DNA of 64,000 nt. Source: SHAN690 sp038131955. Its GTDB lineage: Bacteria; Bacteroidota; Bacteroidia; Flavobacteriales_G; Salibacteraceae. How positions within the stretch are numbered: the first letter of the stretch is position 1; each line of letters begins with the position of its first letter. This document shows positions 1-8,208 of the stretch, piece by piece. The notes beneath the pieces were generated by a model that made no database searches, was not told where the DNA came from, and saw only the letters and a list, made by a program, of their open reading frames with translations. Where the stretch lies: positions 1-64,000 of the forward strand of contig JAYPQK010000001.1 in the NCBI GenBank assembly GCA_038131955.1. The letters run 5' to 3'. The translations under genes were made by a program, and so were the position numbers.

Positions 1-132
1 TAATCAATTCCACTTATGATGATGACCTTTGCAGATGAAATACCAAAGCAAGAAGGCAAGGCATCAACACGCATGCACCGGCCGTTGTCTCTGGATCACG
101 AGTACAAACGTTACCCGGAGATCGTTTGAACT

Positions 133-372
133 TCACCTGTGGTGAAAAAGCTGCATCCCAAGGGACGACCCATCTCCCAGAAGTCGCTCAAAATTGGGCA
201 AGTCCTGTGGGGTAGAAATGATCAGGATCTCACGGATCCCAGCCATCATCAATACCGAAAGTGCATAATAGATCATCGGTTTATCATACACAGGCAGCAT
301 CTGCTTACTCGTTGCCAAGGTCAATGGATGCAGTCGTGTTCCGGCTCCACCGGCTAGAATGATTCCTTTCAT
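133..372 (-). pseudogene. rmlA: Glucose-1-phosphate thymidylyltransferase, N-terminal fragment
   Basis: The 79 residues match the N-terminus of RmlA, which makes dTDP-glucose from glucose-1-phosphate and dTTP for surface sugars. Visible are the nucleotide-binding loop GGAGTRL (residues 8-14) and the KQMLPVYDKPM stretch (23-33). The normal enzyme is about 290 residues. Here similarity stops after GSSLGMQL, a few codons later a TGA ends the frame, and none of the three frames beyond it restores the expected sequence (VQPSPDGLAQ in typical RmlA). The start codon overlaps the stop of the upstream exporter gene by four bases (ATGA), so the two are probably translationally coupled. The break could be a true deletion or rearrangement, or an assembly join near a contig end. 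The identity of the fragment is secure; the reason for truncation is not. Confidence 0.8.
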
Positions 373-3005
373 GATTCTTTATTTTCTGGGTCGTCGATCT
401 CTTCTTCTCGGAAATCCAAGTGGTCTAGCTCTAGATCTTCCTCCTCGTCCAACAAGGTCAGCAAGGGCTCTTGGAACCAGCGCGTCAACATGGCCTTCTC
501 AAAGGACAACAAGAATGAAGGCAGAAGGATCAAATTGGCAAACATGGCAACCAACAGGGTGAGCGAAACCAAAATGCCCAACGCCTGTGTTCCTCCGAAG
601 TCTGAGGATGCAAACACACCGAATCCGAAGAACAGAATGATGGACGTGTAGACCATACTCACCCCCGTCTCTCTCAGCGCTAAATGCACGGAGCGACCAA
701 TATCATTGTGCGTCAAGCGGAGATCTTGTCTGTACTTAGCCAAGTAATGGATCGTGTCGTCGACGGAAATACCGAAGGCAACACTAAACACCAGAATGGT
801 CGACGGCTTGATATTGATTCCGAAATACCCCATGATTCCCGCTGTGAAGAGCAGAGGAATTAGATTGGTTATGACCGAAATGATGATCATACGAAGGGAA
901 CTGAATACAACGGCCATTAAAAGTGCCACGATGAAGATGGCAATACTCAAACTGATAAACAGGTTCCGTACCAAATAATTGGTTCCCTCCAAGAACGTGA
1001 TGCTCGGACCCGTTATCGTTACATCTGTGTAGGTCGAATCGAAGGCATTACTCAAACTGCCAATCATTTCACTGTTCCCTGCAAATGAGATCGAGTCCAG
1101 ATCGGTCTGAGCATTTGAGTCCTTCGATTGAAGGATACGCTTGAAGACCCTGCGTGCAGAAACATTTCGCTTGAGTAGTCGTTCGGCTAATGAGTCAGCT
1201 ACTTCGCTATCCTCGATAGTTGATATCTCCTGAAGGATAGAATCTTGGTATTGTCGTTTCGGATTGAAGACCGAATCCACCCTCGGGTGGTAGTAGGCCA
1301 GCATGCTATCCATTTCGATCGTTCCGATATCAGCCACTTGCAAGCTGATCCGAGCGAAGCGTTGTGTAGAGTCCACGTAGATATTAAGTAAACTCTGGTC
1401 GGCGTCAGAGTTTTCCACGTAGTCTTCGAAGAACGCCTTCTCTCGAGAACTGATCAACTCGAAGCGCTCAGGATCGCCATCGTAGAATGCTTGCTTGATG
1501 AACTTCATCGCATCCACGATAGAGATGCTTTTAGAGAAGTTTGGATCGTCTTTAAAAAGGTCCTGGGTGGCTTCGATCGACTCGAGCATTTCATCACGAC
1601 TGATCCTTCTCTTTTTCTTCGCATCAACCTGAATCTCGAATGGAACCACACCGCCAAAATTCTGTTCGAACCAATGCAGGTCCTCCACTACTTTGTGGTT
1701 CTTGGGTAGGTCATCCACGATGTTACCGGTGGTCTCAATGTATCGAAGTCCGTTGACAGACAGCAGGACAACCACTGCCGTGATGATGTACACCAAAGGT
1801 CTTTTGAAGTTGATCAGGTAATCAAACCACTTAACAAGGTTCAACACCCAACGCTGATTCAAGTGATCCGTTTTCTTGCCCGTGGGAGGGGGCAGATAAC
1901 TGTAGGTGATCGTGATCAGAAGGATGGACAGCAAGAAGAGTGACATGATGGAAATGAATGCCACGATGCCGAACTCAACCAGCAAGATGCTTTCGGTAAA
2001 AACAAACGTCAAGAAGCCTGTTGCCGTGGTAGCATTGGTCATGAAAGTGGCACTTCCGATCCTCGACACTACTCTTACCAAGGCTTTTGCCTTGTTACCA
2101 TGAGCATTGAGTTCAGAGTGGAACTTATTGATAAGGTAGATGCAATTCGGAATTCCGATAACGATCACCAGAGGAGAGATCAAGCTCGTCAGGATGGTGA
2201 TCTCATACCCCAGGGTATTGAGCACGCCTAAGGACCAGATAACACCCGTACCCACTACACTCATGGCAATGATGACTGGCTTGATCGAGCGGAAGAAGAA
2301 CAGCAGGATGACGATGGTAATAACGATGGTCAGGATCAGCAGAAGCTTGAGTTCTTTCTTAACCAGGGCACTCAAGTTCTCACGGATATAAGGCATTCCG
2401 GAGTAGCTGATCTTCACTTGGTTCTCCTCCTCGAATTTCTCCACGAGCTCGAGCACGCTTCCAAAGAACTCCGTGCGCTCGGTTGAGTTGAATCGCTCGT
2501 TGCTCATGGAGATGGCCATGATGCTGTAGTTATTCTGCCCGTTGTAGAGCAGTCCCCGATAGAACGGAAGAGACTCATACTTTTCGCGAAGGGCTTCGAG
2601 TTCTTCGATGCTCTGTACCGTACCCTTCACAATTGGGTCGATCAGGAATTTCTTCAGATTGGTATCCTTCCGAATATTGAATGCGCTTCCGATGGAAAGC
2701 ACCGTATCCACCCCTTCCACTTTTGTGAGGGTGCGACCTAGTCGATACCAAGCATTAAATAGGTCTACATCGTGAAACAGATCACGTTCGATACCGATCG
2801 CGAAAACGGTTGACTCCTCTTTAAAACGATCCTGGAAGTCGCGCCAATCCACCATGGTAGGGGAATCCTCAGGGAGCATTTGCGGTAGGCCATAGGCTAG
2901 GCGCACCCCAGAGGCTTGATAGAGCATCCCAAGAGTAAAGAGCGCGAGAACCACGATGATCGTGAGCCTATAGCGAATGATAAGACGGGCGACATCTGCC
3001 CACAT
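369..3005 (-). CDS. RND-superfamily (MMPL-type) exporter
   Basis: The 878-residue protein has the RND/MMPL layout: one N-terminal membrane helix (about residues 13-32), a large periplasmic loop, a five-helix cluster (about 220-370), one further helix, a second periplasmic loop and a second cluster before an acidic cytoplasmic tail. The second cluster contains GISVDDTIHYLAKYR, which resembles the proton-relay aspartate motif of MMPL transporters. The equivalent place in the first cluster reads GIPNCIYLINKF and has no acidic residue. Substrate is unknown; relatives move lipids, hopanoids or small hydrophobic compounds. It is followed directly by the rmlA fragment with a 4-base overlap. Family assignment is firm, function is not. 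Confidence 0.85.
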   Translation of the reverse strand: MWADVARLIIRYRLTIIVVLALFTLGMLYQASGVRLAYGLPQMLPEDSPTMVDWRDFQDRFKEESTVFAIGIERDLFHDVDLFNAWYRLGRTLTKVEGVDTVLSIGSAFNIRKDTNLKKFLIDPIVKGTVQSIEELEALREKYESLPFYRGLLYNGQNNYSIMAISMSNERFNSTERTEFFGSVLELVEKFEEENQVKISYSGMPYIRENLSALVKKELKLLLILTIVITIVILLFFFRSIKPVIIAMSVVGTGVIWSLGVLNTLGYEITILTSLISPLVIVIGIPNCIYLINKFHSELNAHGNKAKALVRVVSRIGSATFMTNATTATGFLTFVFTESILLVEFGIVAFISIMSLFLLSILLITITYSYLPPPTGKKTDHLNQRWVLNLVKWFDYLINFKRPLVYIITAVVVLLSVNGLRYIETTGNIVDDLPKNHKVVEDLHWFEQNFGGVVPFEIQVDAKKKRRISRDEMLESIEATQDLFKDDPNFSKSISIVDAMKFIKQAFYDGDPERFELISSREKAFFEDYVENSDADQSLLNIYVDSTQRFARISLQVADIGTIEMDSMLAYYHPRVDSVFNPKRQYQDSILQEISTIEDSEVADSLAERLLKRNVSARRVFKRILQSKDSNAQTDLDSISFAGNSEMIGSLSNAFDSTYTDVTITGPSITFLEGTNYLVRNLFISLSIAIFIVALLMAVVFSSLRMIIISVITNLIPLLFTAGIMGYFGINIKPSTILVFSVAFGISVDDTIHYLAKYRQDLRLTHNDIGRSVHLALRETGVSMVYTSIILFFGFGVFASSDFGGTQALGILVSLTLLVAMFANLILLPSFLLSFEKAMLTRWFQEPLLTLLDEEEDLELDHLDFREEEIDDPENKES

Positions 3006-3071
3006 ACGAGGACTTTTTTGAGCGTCGCCGAAGTTAAGAGAATAGGCCCCAACCGCAATGGTGCTAACCGT

Positions 3072-3079
3072 TATTTTTG
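3072..3079 (+). promoter_or_regulatory. TAnnTTTG promoter box for the radical SAM gene
   Basis: TATTTTTG matches the Bacteroidota -7 element and ends six bases before the ATG at 3086. It overlaps the alternative TTG start at 3077, which argues for the ATG as the true start. No clear -33 TTG was found at the expected spacing. Confidence 0.4.
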
Positions 3080-3085
3080 GGCGCG

Positions 3086-4105
3086 ATGACGCTCACGGAT
3101 TCCTTGCAAATATTGAGACATTGGAATGTCAGAAAGGCGATGTACGCTTCACTGACCCTGTTGAGCTATTATGCCGGCAGACTAACGGGAAGTTCTGTCC
3201 ATTGGGGACGTCCGCTGAGCCTGTCCATCGAGCCCACTACCGCGTGCAACCTTCGGTGTCCCGAATGTCCTTCCGGACTGAGGAGCTTTACTCGCCCGAC
3301 CGGACGTATGGACCTCAAGCTTTTGGAGAAGATACTCAGCGATGTAAAGCCATTTTGCACGTACATCAACTACTATTTTCAAGGGGAGCCTTACTTGCAC
3401 CCTCACTTCTTCGAGATGGTGAAGATGGCAGACAAGGCCGGCATCTATACGGCAACCAGCACCAATGCGCATTTCCTAGACGACACTAGAGCCAAGCAGA
3501 CCGTGGAATCGGGATTAGACCGATTGATCATCAGTATCGACGGCACGGAGCAGTCCACCTACGAGAGCTATCGAAAGGAAGGCGACCTCAGTAAGGTCAT
3601 CGAAGGAACGAAACGCATCCTTCATTGGAAGAAGGAGTTGAAGTCCAAAACCCCTCATGTGATCTTTCAGTTCTTGGTGGTTCGTCCTAACGAGCACCAA
3701 GTAGAGGAAGTGAAAGCCTTAGGAAAGGAGATGGGTGTGGATGAAGTAAAGATCAAAACCGCACAGATCTACGATTTTGAACATGGCAACGAACTGATTC
3801 CTACTCGGGACGAGTATTCGCGTTACAAGGAAGTCTCGCCGGGTTCATGGGCGATCAAGAACCCTTTAGACAATCACTGTTGGAGAATGTGGTCCGGGGC
3901 GGTCATCACCTGGGATGGTAAAGTGATCCCATGCTGTTTCGATAAGGATGCGCATCACAGTATGGGAAGTCTATCTGATTTCAGCTTCTCTGACATCTGG
4001 AAATCTGAAGGTTACCAGCAATTCAGAGCTAGTATCCTGACCAGTAGGAACGAGATAGAAATGTGCAAGAATTGCTCGGAAGGAACCCGAGTTTGGAGCG
4101 AGTAA
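3086..4105 (+). CDS. Radical SAM/SPASM domain protein
   Basis: The 339-residue protein carries the radical SAM cluster motif C-x3-C-x2-C (Cys54, Cys58, Cys61, in ACNLRCPEC), which binds the 4Fe-4S cluster that cleaves S-adenosylmethionine. The C-terminal 80 residues contain further cysteines (NHCW, PCC, CKNC) in a SPASM arrangement for auxiliary iron-sulfur clusters. SPASM enzymes modify peptides or proteins, or act on other substrates; no precursor peptide gene is visible next to it, so the substrate is unknown. A TTG start nine bases upstream is possible but lies inside a promoter box. It is divergent from the exporter gene and convergent with frr. Confidence 0.85.
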   Translation: MTLTDSLQILRHWNVRKAMYASLTLLSYYAGRLTGSSVHWGRPLSLSIEPTTACNLRCPECPSGLRSFTRPTGRMDLKLLEKILSDVKPFCTYINYYFQGEPYLHPHFFEMVKMADKAGIYTATSTNAHFLDDTRAKQTVESGLDRLIISIDGTEQSTYESYRKEGDLSKVIEGTKRILHWKKELKSKTPHVIFQFLVVRPNEHQVEEVKALGKEMGVDEVKIKTAQIYDFEHGNELIPTRDEYSRYKEVSPGSWAIKNPLDNHCWRMWSGAVITWDGKVIPCCFDKDAHHSMGSLSDFSFSDIWKSEGYQQFRASILTSRNEIEMCKNCSEGTRVWSE

Positions 4106-4113
4106 GGCTCGAC

Positions 4114-4674
4114 CTATACGGTCATGATATCCTTCTCCTTGATCTCCAAATACTCGTCGACCTTGGAAGAATATTTATCCGTGAGCTTCTGAACGCGATC
4201 TTCTGCATCCTTAGCTAAGTCGTCGGAGATGGTATCTTCCTTCAACTTCTTGATCTCGTCATTCGCATCCTTACGCGCGTTTCTGATGGAAACCTTTGCG
4301 TGCTCACCTTCTGCACGAGTCTGCTTCACCAACGTCTTACGGCGCTCTTCCGTCAGTGGTGGAACGCTGATCATGATGAGCTCACCGTTGTTTTGCGGAT
4401 TTAGCCCCAAGTTGGCAATCATGATGGCTTTTTCGATCACCTCCAACATGGCTTTCTCCCACGGCTGGATCGAGATCGTACGCGCATCAGGCGTATTGAT
4501 GTTACTGACTTGATTCAACGGAGTCTGGGAACCATAATAATCAACCATGATCCCATCCAACATACTTGGGTGCGCTTTTCCCGCGCGGATCTTCGCTAGT
4601 TCTTTTCGGAGGTGATCCATGGCAGCATCCATCGATTCACGCGCCATATCCAAGACCATTTCAATTTCTTCCAT
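4114..4674 (-). CDS. frr: Ribosome recycling factor
   Basis: The 186-residue protein is full length for RRF, which works with EF-G to split post-termination ribosomes in the cytoplasm. Family sequence is visible throughout: the N-terminal helix with LRKELAKIRAGKAHPSMLDGI, the middle domain with YYGSQTPLNQVSNI and IQPWEK, and the C-terminal helices with IRNARKDANDEIKKL. It lies 39 bases downstream of pyrH on the same strand, the usual pyrH-frr pairing, so the two are likely co-transcribed. The 3' end is only eight bases from the convergent radical SAM gene. Confidence 0.97.
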   Translation of the reverse strand: MEEIEMVLDMARESMDAAMDHLRKELAKIRAGKAHPSMLDGIMVDYYGSQTPLNQVSNINTPDARTISIQPWEKAMLEVIEKAIMIANLGLNPQNNGELIMISVPPLTEERRKTLVKQTRAEGEHAKVSIRNARKDANDEIKKLKEDTISDDLAKDAEDRVQKLTDKYSSKVDEYLEIKEKDIMTV

Positions 4675-4713
4675 CGTTCAGAGATTATCTACAAATAAAC
4701 GAATCAATGCTAA

Positions 4714-5430
4714 TTAGGCCTCGACCAACGTACCCACTTGTTCTCCTTGAACCACACGGTTCAAGTTTCCGGGCTTATTTATGTCGAATACGATGATCGG
4801 AACATTGTTCTCACGACAAAGGGTAAAAGCCGTCATATCCATGACATTCAAGTTCTTGGCAATAGCTTCAGTGAAGGATAGGCTATCGAACTTGACAGCA
4901 TTCTCATCTTTCTCAGGGTCCGCCGTATAGATACCATCTACCCGTGTTCCTTTCAGGATCACATCCGCTTCGATCTCGATGGCCCGCAAGGACGCTGCCG
5001 TGTCGGTCGTGAAGTATGGGTTTCCGGTACCGGCGCCAAAAATGACCACTCGGCCCTTCTCGAGGTGGCGCACTGCCTTTCTACGAATGAAGGGTTCCGC
5101 AATTTGCTCCATCTTGATCGCCGTCTGCAAGCGCGTTTTCAAGCCCAGAGATTCGAGGGCCGACTGAAGCGAAAGACTATTGATCACGGTGGCAAGCATG
5201 CCCATGTGGTCGCCTTGAACTCGATCGATCATGGAGCCATCGGCTTGAATTCCACGGAAGATGTTTCCACCACCGATCACGATGGCAACTTCGATCCCTT
5301 GTTCTACGATTTGTTTGATCTCGTGACTGTACTGCATCAATCGAACGTTGTCGATGCCGTACTGCTGTTCTCCCATTAAGGCTTCACCACTCAGTTTGAG
5401 AAGAACGCGTTTGTATTTCTGATCCGCCAT
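4714..5430 (-). CDS. pyrH: UMP kinase
   Basis: The 238-residue protein phosphorylates UMP to UDP with ATP, the first dedicated kinase step of pyrimidine nucleotide supply. Amino-acid-kinase features are present: KLSGEAL near the N-terminus, the glycine loop VIGGGNIFRG, GAGTGNPYFTTDTAASLRA, and the KGTRVDGIYTADP stretch. The frame is open to 5457, but the start at 5430 (MADQKYKRV) is preferred because it aligns with the family start and sits four bases after a TAnnTTTG box. The gene is followed by frr. A terminator hairpin separates it from tsf upstream. Confidence 0.96.
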   Translation of the reverse strand: MADQKYKRVLLKLSGEALMGEQQYGIDNVRLMQYSHEIKQIVEQGIEVAIVIGGGNIFRGIQADGSMIDRVQGDHMGMLATVINSLSLQSALESLGLKTRLQTAIKMEQIAEPFIRRKAVRHLEKGRVVIFGAGTGNPYFTTDTAASLRAIEIEADVILKGTRVDGIYTADPEKDENAVKFDSLSFTEAIAKNLNVMDMTAFTLCRENNVPIIVFDINKPGNLNRVVQGEQVGTLVEA

Positions 5431-5434
5431 AGCG

Positions 5435-5442
5435 CAAACGTA
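5435..5442 (-). promoter_or_regulatory. TAnnTTTG promoter box for pyrH
   Basis: On the minus strand TACGTTTG is followed by four bases (CGCT) and the pyrH ATG. In Bacteroidota the transcription start lies only a few bases past this box, so the predicted mRNA has almost no leader. The site also decides between the two possible pyrH starts. Confidence 0.45.
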
Positions 5443-5501
5443 ATTCATTTCGACCAAGGTTCTGCCTTGAAAATCTCAAAGCCTCTTGGTATTCTTCGGG
5501 C

Positions 5502-5536
5502 AAAAAAAAAGCGATGATCTCTCATCGCTTTCTTTC
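5502..5536 (-). terminator. Rho-independent terminator after tsf
   Basis: A 10-bp stem (AAAGCGATGA with TCATCGCTTT) has a TCTC loop and is flanked by a run of nine A on the plus strand. This reads as a U-tract after the hairpin in the direction of rpsB-tsf transcription. It closes the tsf unit before pyrH. Confidence 0.8.
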
Positions 5537-5548
5537 TTGGTTTATCGA

Positions 5549-6382
5549 TTAGTTGAGGGCGTGACGCTTGAACATCGTAACGGTAAGAGAACCGTCAATG
5601 TCCTTAAGCATCTGCTCAACTGACTTCTTGTTATCCTTGATGTAAGCTTGGCTCAACAATGTATTCTCCTTGAAGAACTTGTTGAGTTTACCCATAGCGA
5701 TCTTCTCAAGCATATCCTCTGGCTTACCTTCTTGGCGAGCAAGATCCTTTCCGATCTCGATCTCCTTTTCGATGACGTCTTGAGGAACAGCATCCTTATC
5801 CAAGGCAACAGGATTCATAGCAGCAACTTGCATGGCTACATCCTTAGCTGCATCTTTCACTGCATCGCCTTCGCCGTTCAATCCTACCATAGAGGCCACT
5901 TGGTTTCCCGGGTGGTTGTAAGCGATCACGGTGTCAGCCTCGACTACGTCAAATGCGCTGAGGTCAATCTTCTCTCCGATCTTACCGATCATTTCAGTGA
6001 TCTTCTCTCCGATGCTCATTCCATCGCCGTAGGTCTGAGACTTCAAATCGTCCAAGCTAGCAGCTCCAGACTCCAATGCGATATCTACGATCTTCTCCAC
6101 GGTCTGACCGAACTCTTCGTTCTTTGCAACGAAGTCTGTTTCGCAGCTCAATACCGCAATCACCCCACGCTTACCAGATCCATCGGTCTTAGCAAAAACC
6201 AATCCTTCTGTTGCGTCACGGTCTCCGCGCTTAGCAGCTACCTTCTGACCTTTCTTACGTAGGATTTCAATCGCCTTATCAAAATCGCCTTCTGCCTCTA
6301 CGAGTGCTTTCTTGCAATCCATCATTCCGCTTCCCGTCATCTGGCGAAGCTTGTTCACTTCTGCTGCTGTGATCTGTGACAT
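5549..6382 (-). CDS. tsf: Translation elongation factor Ts
   Basis: The 277-residue protein is the guanine nucleotide exchange factor for EF-Tu. The N-terminal UBA-like domain (LRQMTGSGMMDCKKALVEAEGDF split over about residues 12-34) and the core signature ETDFVAKNEEF (about residue 80) are both present. The C-terminal part has the dimerisation/coiled region with KDNKKSVEQML. It follows rpsB by 60 bases on the same strand, the standard rpsB-tsf operon, and ends at a strong terminator. Confidence 0.97.
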   Translation of the reverse strand: MSQITAAEVNKLRQMTGSGMMDCKKALVEAEGDFDKAIEILRKKGQKVAAKRGDRDATEGLVFAKTDGSGKRGVIAVLSCETDFVAKNEEFGQTVEKIVDIALESGAASLDDLKSQTYGDGMSIGEKITEMIGKIGEKIDLSAFDVVEADTVIAYNHPGNQVASMVGLNGEGDAVKDAAKDVAMQVAAMNPVALDKDAVPQDVIEKEIEIGKDLARQEGKPEDMLEKIAMGKLNKFFKENTLLSQAYIKDNKKSVEQMLKDIDGSLTVTMFKRHALN

Positions 6383-6442
6383 TCTAAAAAAGTATTGTAA
6401 TGTTCGTTCTTAGTCGTTCGCTTCTTCTACAGCCTCTTCAAC

Positions 6443-7177
6443 CTAGGCTTCAGCTTCTTCCTTGGTATCCTTCTGCTTATCACGATCCGTTTTGCGCTCA
6501 GAAAGACCTTCCTTGATCGCGTCAGTCATGATCTCTAGGATCTTATCGATAGACTTAGAAGCATCATCGTTACCTGGGATAGGGAAATCAACCGCAGAAG
6601 GGTCGCTGTTCGTATCCACGATAGCGAAAGTTGGGATATTCAACTTGCGAGCCTCACGAACTGCGATGTGCTCCTTATTGATGTCGATGATGAACAATGC
6701 TGCTGGAAGACGAGTAAGGTCAGCGATAGAACCGAAGTCCTTCTCCAGTTTCGCACGTTGACGATCGACCTGAAGGCGCTCACGCTTAGACATGGTAAGG
6801 AATGTACCATCCGTCTTCATCTTGTCGATAGAAGCCATTTTACGTATAGCCTTACGAATAGTGACGAAGTTGGTCAACATACCACCTGGCCAGCGCTCGG
6901 TAACAAAAGGCATATTCACCTCTTTCACTCGAGTCTCGATCGACTCGCGAGCCTGCTTCTTGGTTGATACGAAAAGGATCTTCTTTCCTGATTTTGCGAT
7001 CTGCTTCAAGGCTGCAGCAGCCTCCTCAGCCTTAGCTACAGTTTTGTGAAGATCGATCACGTGGATTCCGTTACGCTCCATGAAGATGTACGGAGCCATG
7101 TTTGGGTTCCACTTGCGCTTGAGGTGTCCAAAATGAACTCCAGCCTCGAGCAACTCTTTGTAATTGGTTCTTGCCAT
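6443..7177 (-). CDS. rpsB: 30S ribosomal protein S2
   Basis: The 244-residue protein is S2 of the small subunit. Diagnostic segments are LLEAGVHFGHLKRKWNP, RWPGGMLTNFVTIRKAI, and PTFAIVDTNSDPSAVDFPIPGNDDA. The core is complete. Downstream of the TAG stop the same frame continues for ten more acidic codons (VEEAVEEAND) to a TAA at 6413-6415, continuing the composition of the preceding tail. The stop may therefore be a recent nonsense change or a sequence error, although loss of the tail should not affect the folded part. A hairpin lies between rpsI and this gene. Confidence 0.96.
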   Translation of the reverse strand: MARTNYKELLEAGVHFGHLKRKWNPNMAPYIFMERNGIHVIDLHKTVAKAEEAAAALKQIAKSGKKILFVSTKKQARESIETRVKEVNMPFVTERWPGGMLTNFVTIRKAIRKMASIDKMKTDGTFLTMSKRERLQVDRQRAKLEKDFGSIADLTRLPAALFIIDINKEHIAVREARKLNIPTFAIVDTNSDPSAVDFPIPGNDDASKSIDKILEIMTDAIKEGLSERKTDRDKQKDTKEEAEA

Positions 7178-7197
7178 GTTTACCTTCTTTTTAAAAC

Positions 7198-7232
7198 AAT
7201 CAGCGGGTAGTTCCGAAGAAGTCCCGCTGATT
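7198..7232 (-). promoter_or_regulatory. Hairpin in the rpsI-rpsB spacer
   Basis: A perfect 10-bp stem (AATCAGCGGG with CCCGCTGATT) and a 15-base loop end 20 bases before the rpsB ATG. On the minus strand the stem is followed by GTTTTAAAAAG, a short U-run. It could be a leaky terminator between rplM-rpsI and rpsB-tsf, or an rpsB leader structure for autoregulation by S2. The sequence alone does not decide. Confidence 0.5.
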
Positions 7233-7267
7233 TAGATTCTAAACAACTATATAATTGAAATAATAAA

Positions 7268-7654
7268 TTAACGCTTGCTGAACTGGAAGCGCTTACGAGC
7301 CTTCTTCTGACCCGGCTTCTTACGTTCTACCATTCGTGGATCACGCGTCATCAAACCTTCTGCACGGAGTGCTGGCTTGTATTCTTCGTTGATCTGAACA
7401 AGGGCGCGTGAAACTCCCAATCGAATCGCTTCGACTTGTCCGTTGATGCCTCCACCGCGTACTTTAACCATAACATCGTACTGACCTTCAGTCTCTGTCA
7501 ATGCGAATGGCTGGTGAAGCTTGTGATGAAGAAACGCAGTATCTACGTATTCTTTGTAATCGCGGTCGTTGATGGTAATGTTGCCTTTACCCTTCTTAAG
7601 GTAAACACGAGCAACACTTGACTTGCGGCGACCGAGTGCGTTGATAACGTCCAT
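7268..7654 (-). CDS. rpsI: 30S ribosomal protein S9
   Basis: The 128-residue S9 begins at ATG 7654 (MDVINALGRRKSSVARVYL). The frame is open further upstream into rplM, but that extension is out-of-frame L13 sequence and is not used. Family hallmarks are GRRKSSVARV, KVRGGGINGQ, and the basic C-terminal tail KKPGQKKARKRFQFSKR that reaches the P-site tRNA. The gene starts one base after the rplM stop, so the pair is co-translated from one mRNA. Confidence 0.97.
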   Translation of the reverse strand: MDVINALGRRKSSVARVYLKKGKGNITINDRDYKEYVDTAFLHHKLHQPFALTETEGQYDVMVKVRGGGINGQVEAIRLGVSRALVQINEEYKPALRAEGLMTRDPRMVERKKPGQKKARKRFQFSKR

Positions 7655-7655
7655 C

Positions 7656-8111
7656 TTACTTAATTGCGTTGATATCGATTGTCTTTGGTTGTTGAGCCTC
7701 GTGTGGATGCTCTGAACCGGCATACACATAAAGGTTACGGAACATCTGACGTCCCAAACGATTCTTTGGAAGCATCCCCTTCACTGCCCATTCGATCAAA
7801 TCGGTAGGCTTGCGATTCAATGTCTCCTCAGCGGTACGTGAACGTTGTCCGCCTGGGTGACCGGTGTGCCACAAACGCTCCTTGGTCTCCATCTTGGATC
7901 CTGACAACTGAACATTCTCAGCGTTGATCACGATGACATTGTCACCACAGTCTACGTGTGGTGTAAAGTTGGTCTTATGCTTTCCGCGAAGGATATAGGC
8001 TACGTTAGAAGCAAAACGACCCAAAACTTGGTCCTTAGCATCTACAATTACCCACTGCTTATCTGCAGTCTCACTGTTCGCTGAAACGGTCTTGTAACTC
8101 AAATGACTCAC
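7656..8111 (-). CDS. rplM: 50S ribosomal protein L13
   Basis: The 151-residue protein is L13, an early-assembling large-subunit protein. Clear family segments are WVIVDAKDQVLGRFAS, ILRGKHKTNFTPHVDCGD, and VKGMLPKNRLGRQMFRNLYVY. It is first in the rplM-rpsI unit and has a well-formed Bacteroidota promoter 34 bases upstream. The rpsI start follows after one base. Confidence 0.98.
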   Translation of the reverse strand: MSHLSYKTVSANSETADKQWVIVDAKDQVLGRFASNVAYILRGKHKTNFTPHVDCGDNVIVINAENVQLSGSKMETKERLWHTGHPGGQRSRTAEETLNRKPTDLIEWAVKGMLPKNRLGRQMFRNLYVYAGSEHPHEAQQPKTIDINAIK

Positions 8112-8145
8112 TGTTCCAATAATTTATTGCCCTTAAAAAGGGGCG

Positions 8146-8175
8146 CAAAGATAGAACTATTTTTAACTGCGTCAA
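8146..8175 (-). promoter_or_regulatory. Promoter of rplM-rpsI
   Basis: On the minus strand a TTG (-33 element, 8173-8175) is followed by exactly 19 bases and TATCTTTG (8146-8153), a full match to the Bacteroidota TTG-N19-TAnnTTTG promoter. The leader to the rplM ATG is about 30 bases. This is the cleanest two-part promoter I found in the window. Confidence 0.7.
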
Positions 8176-8208
8176 ACAGTTACGAAAAGAATTTATAGAC
8201 CATGTTAT

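Noticed and set aside
4..129. Possible gene end of about 41 codons at the left edge
   Set aside because: It is too short and matches no family I know; kept only as context for the rmlA break.
5648..6262. 204-codon open frame antisense to tsf
   Set aside because: The translation has no recognisable domain, and tsf is complete on the other strand.
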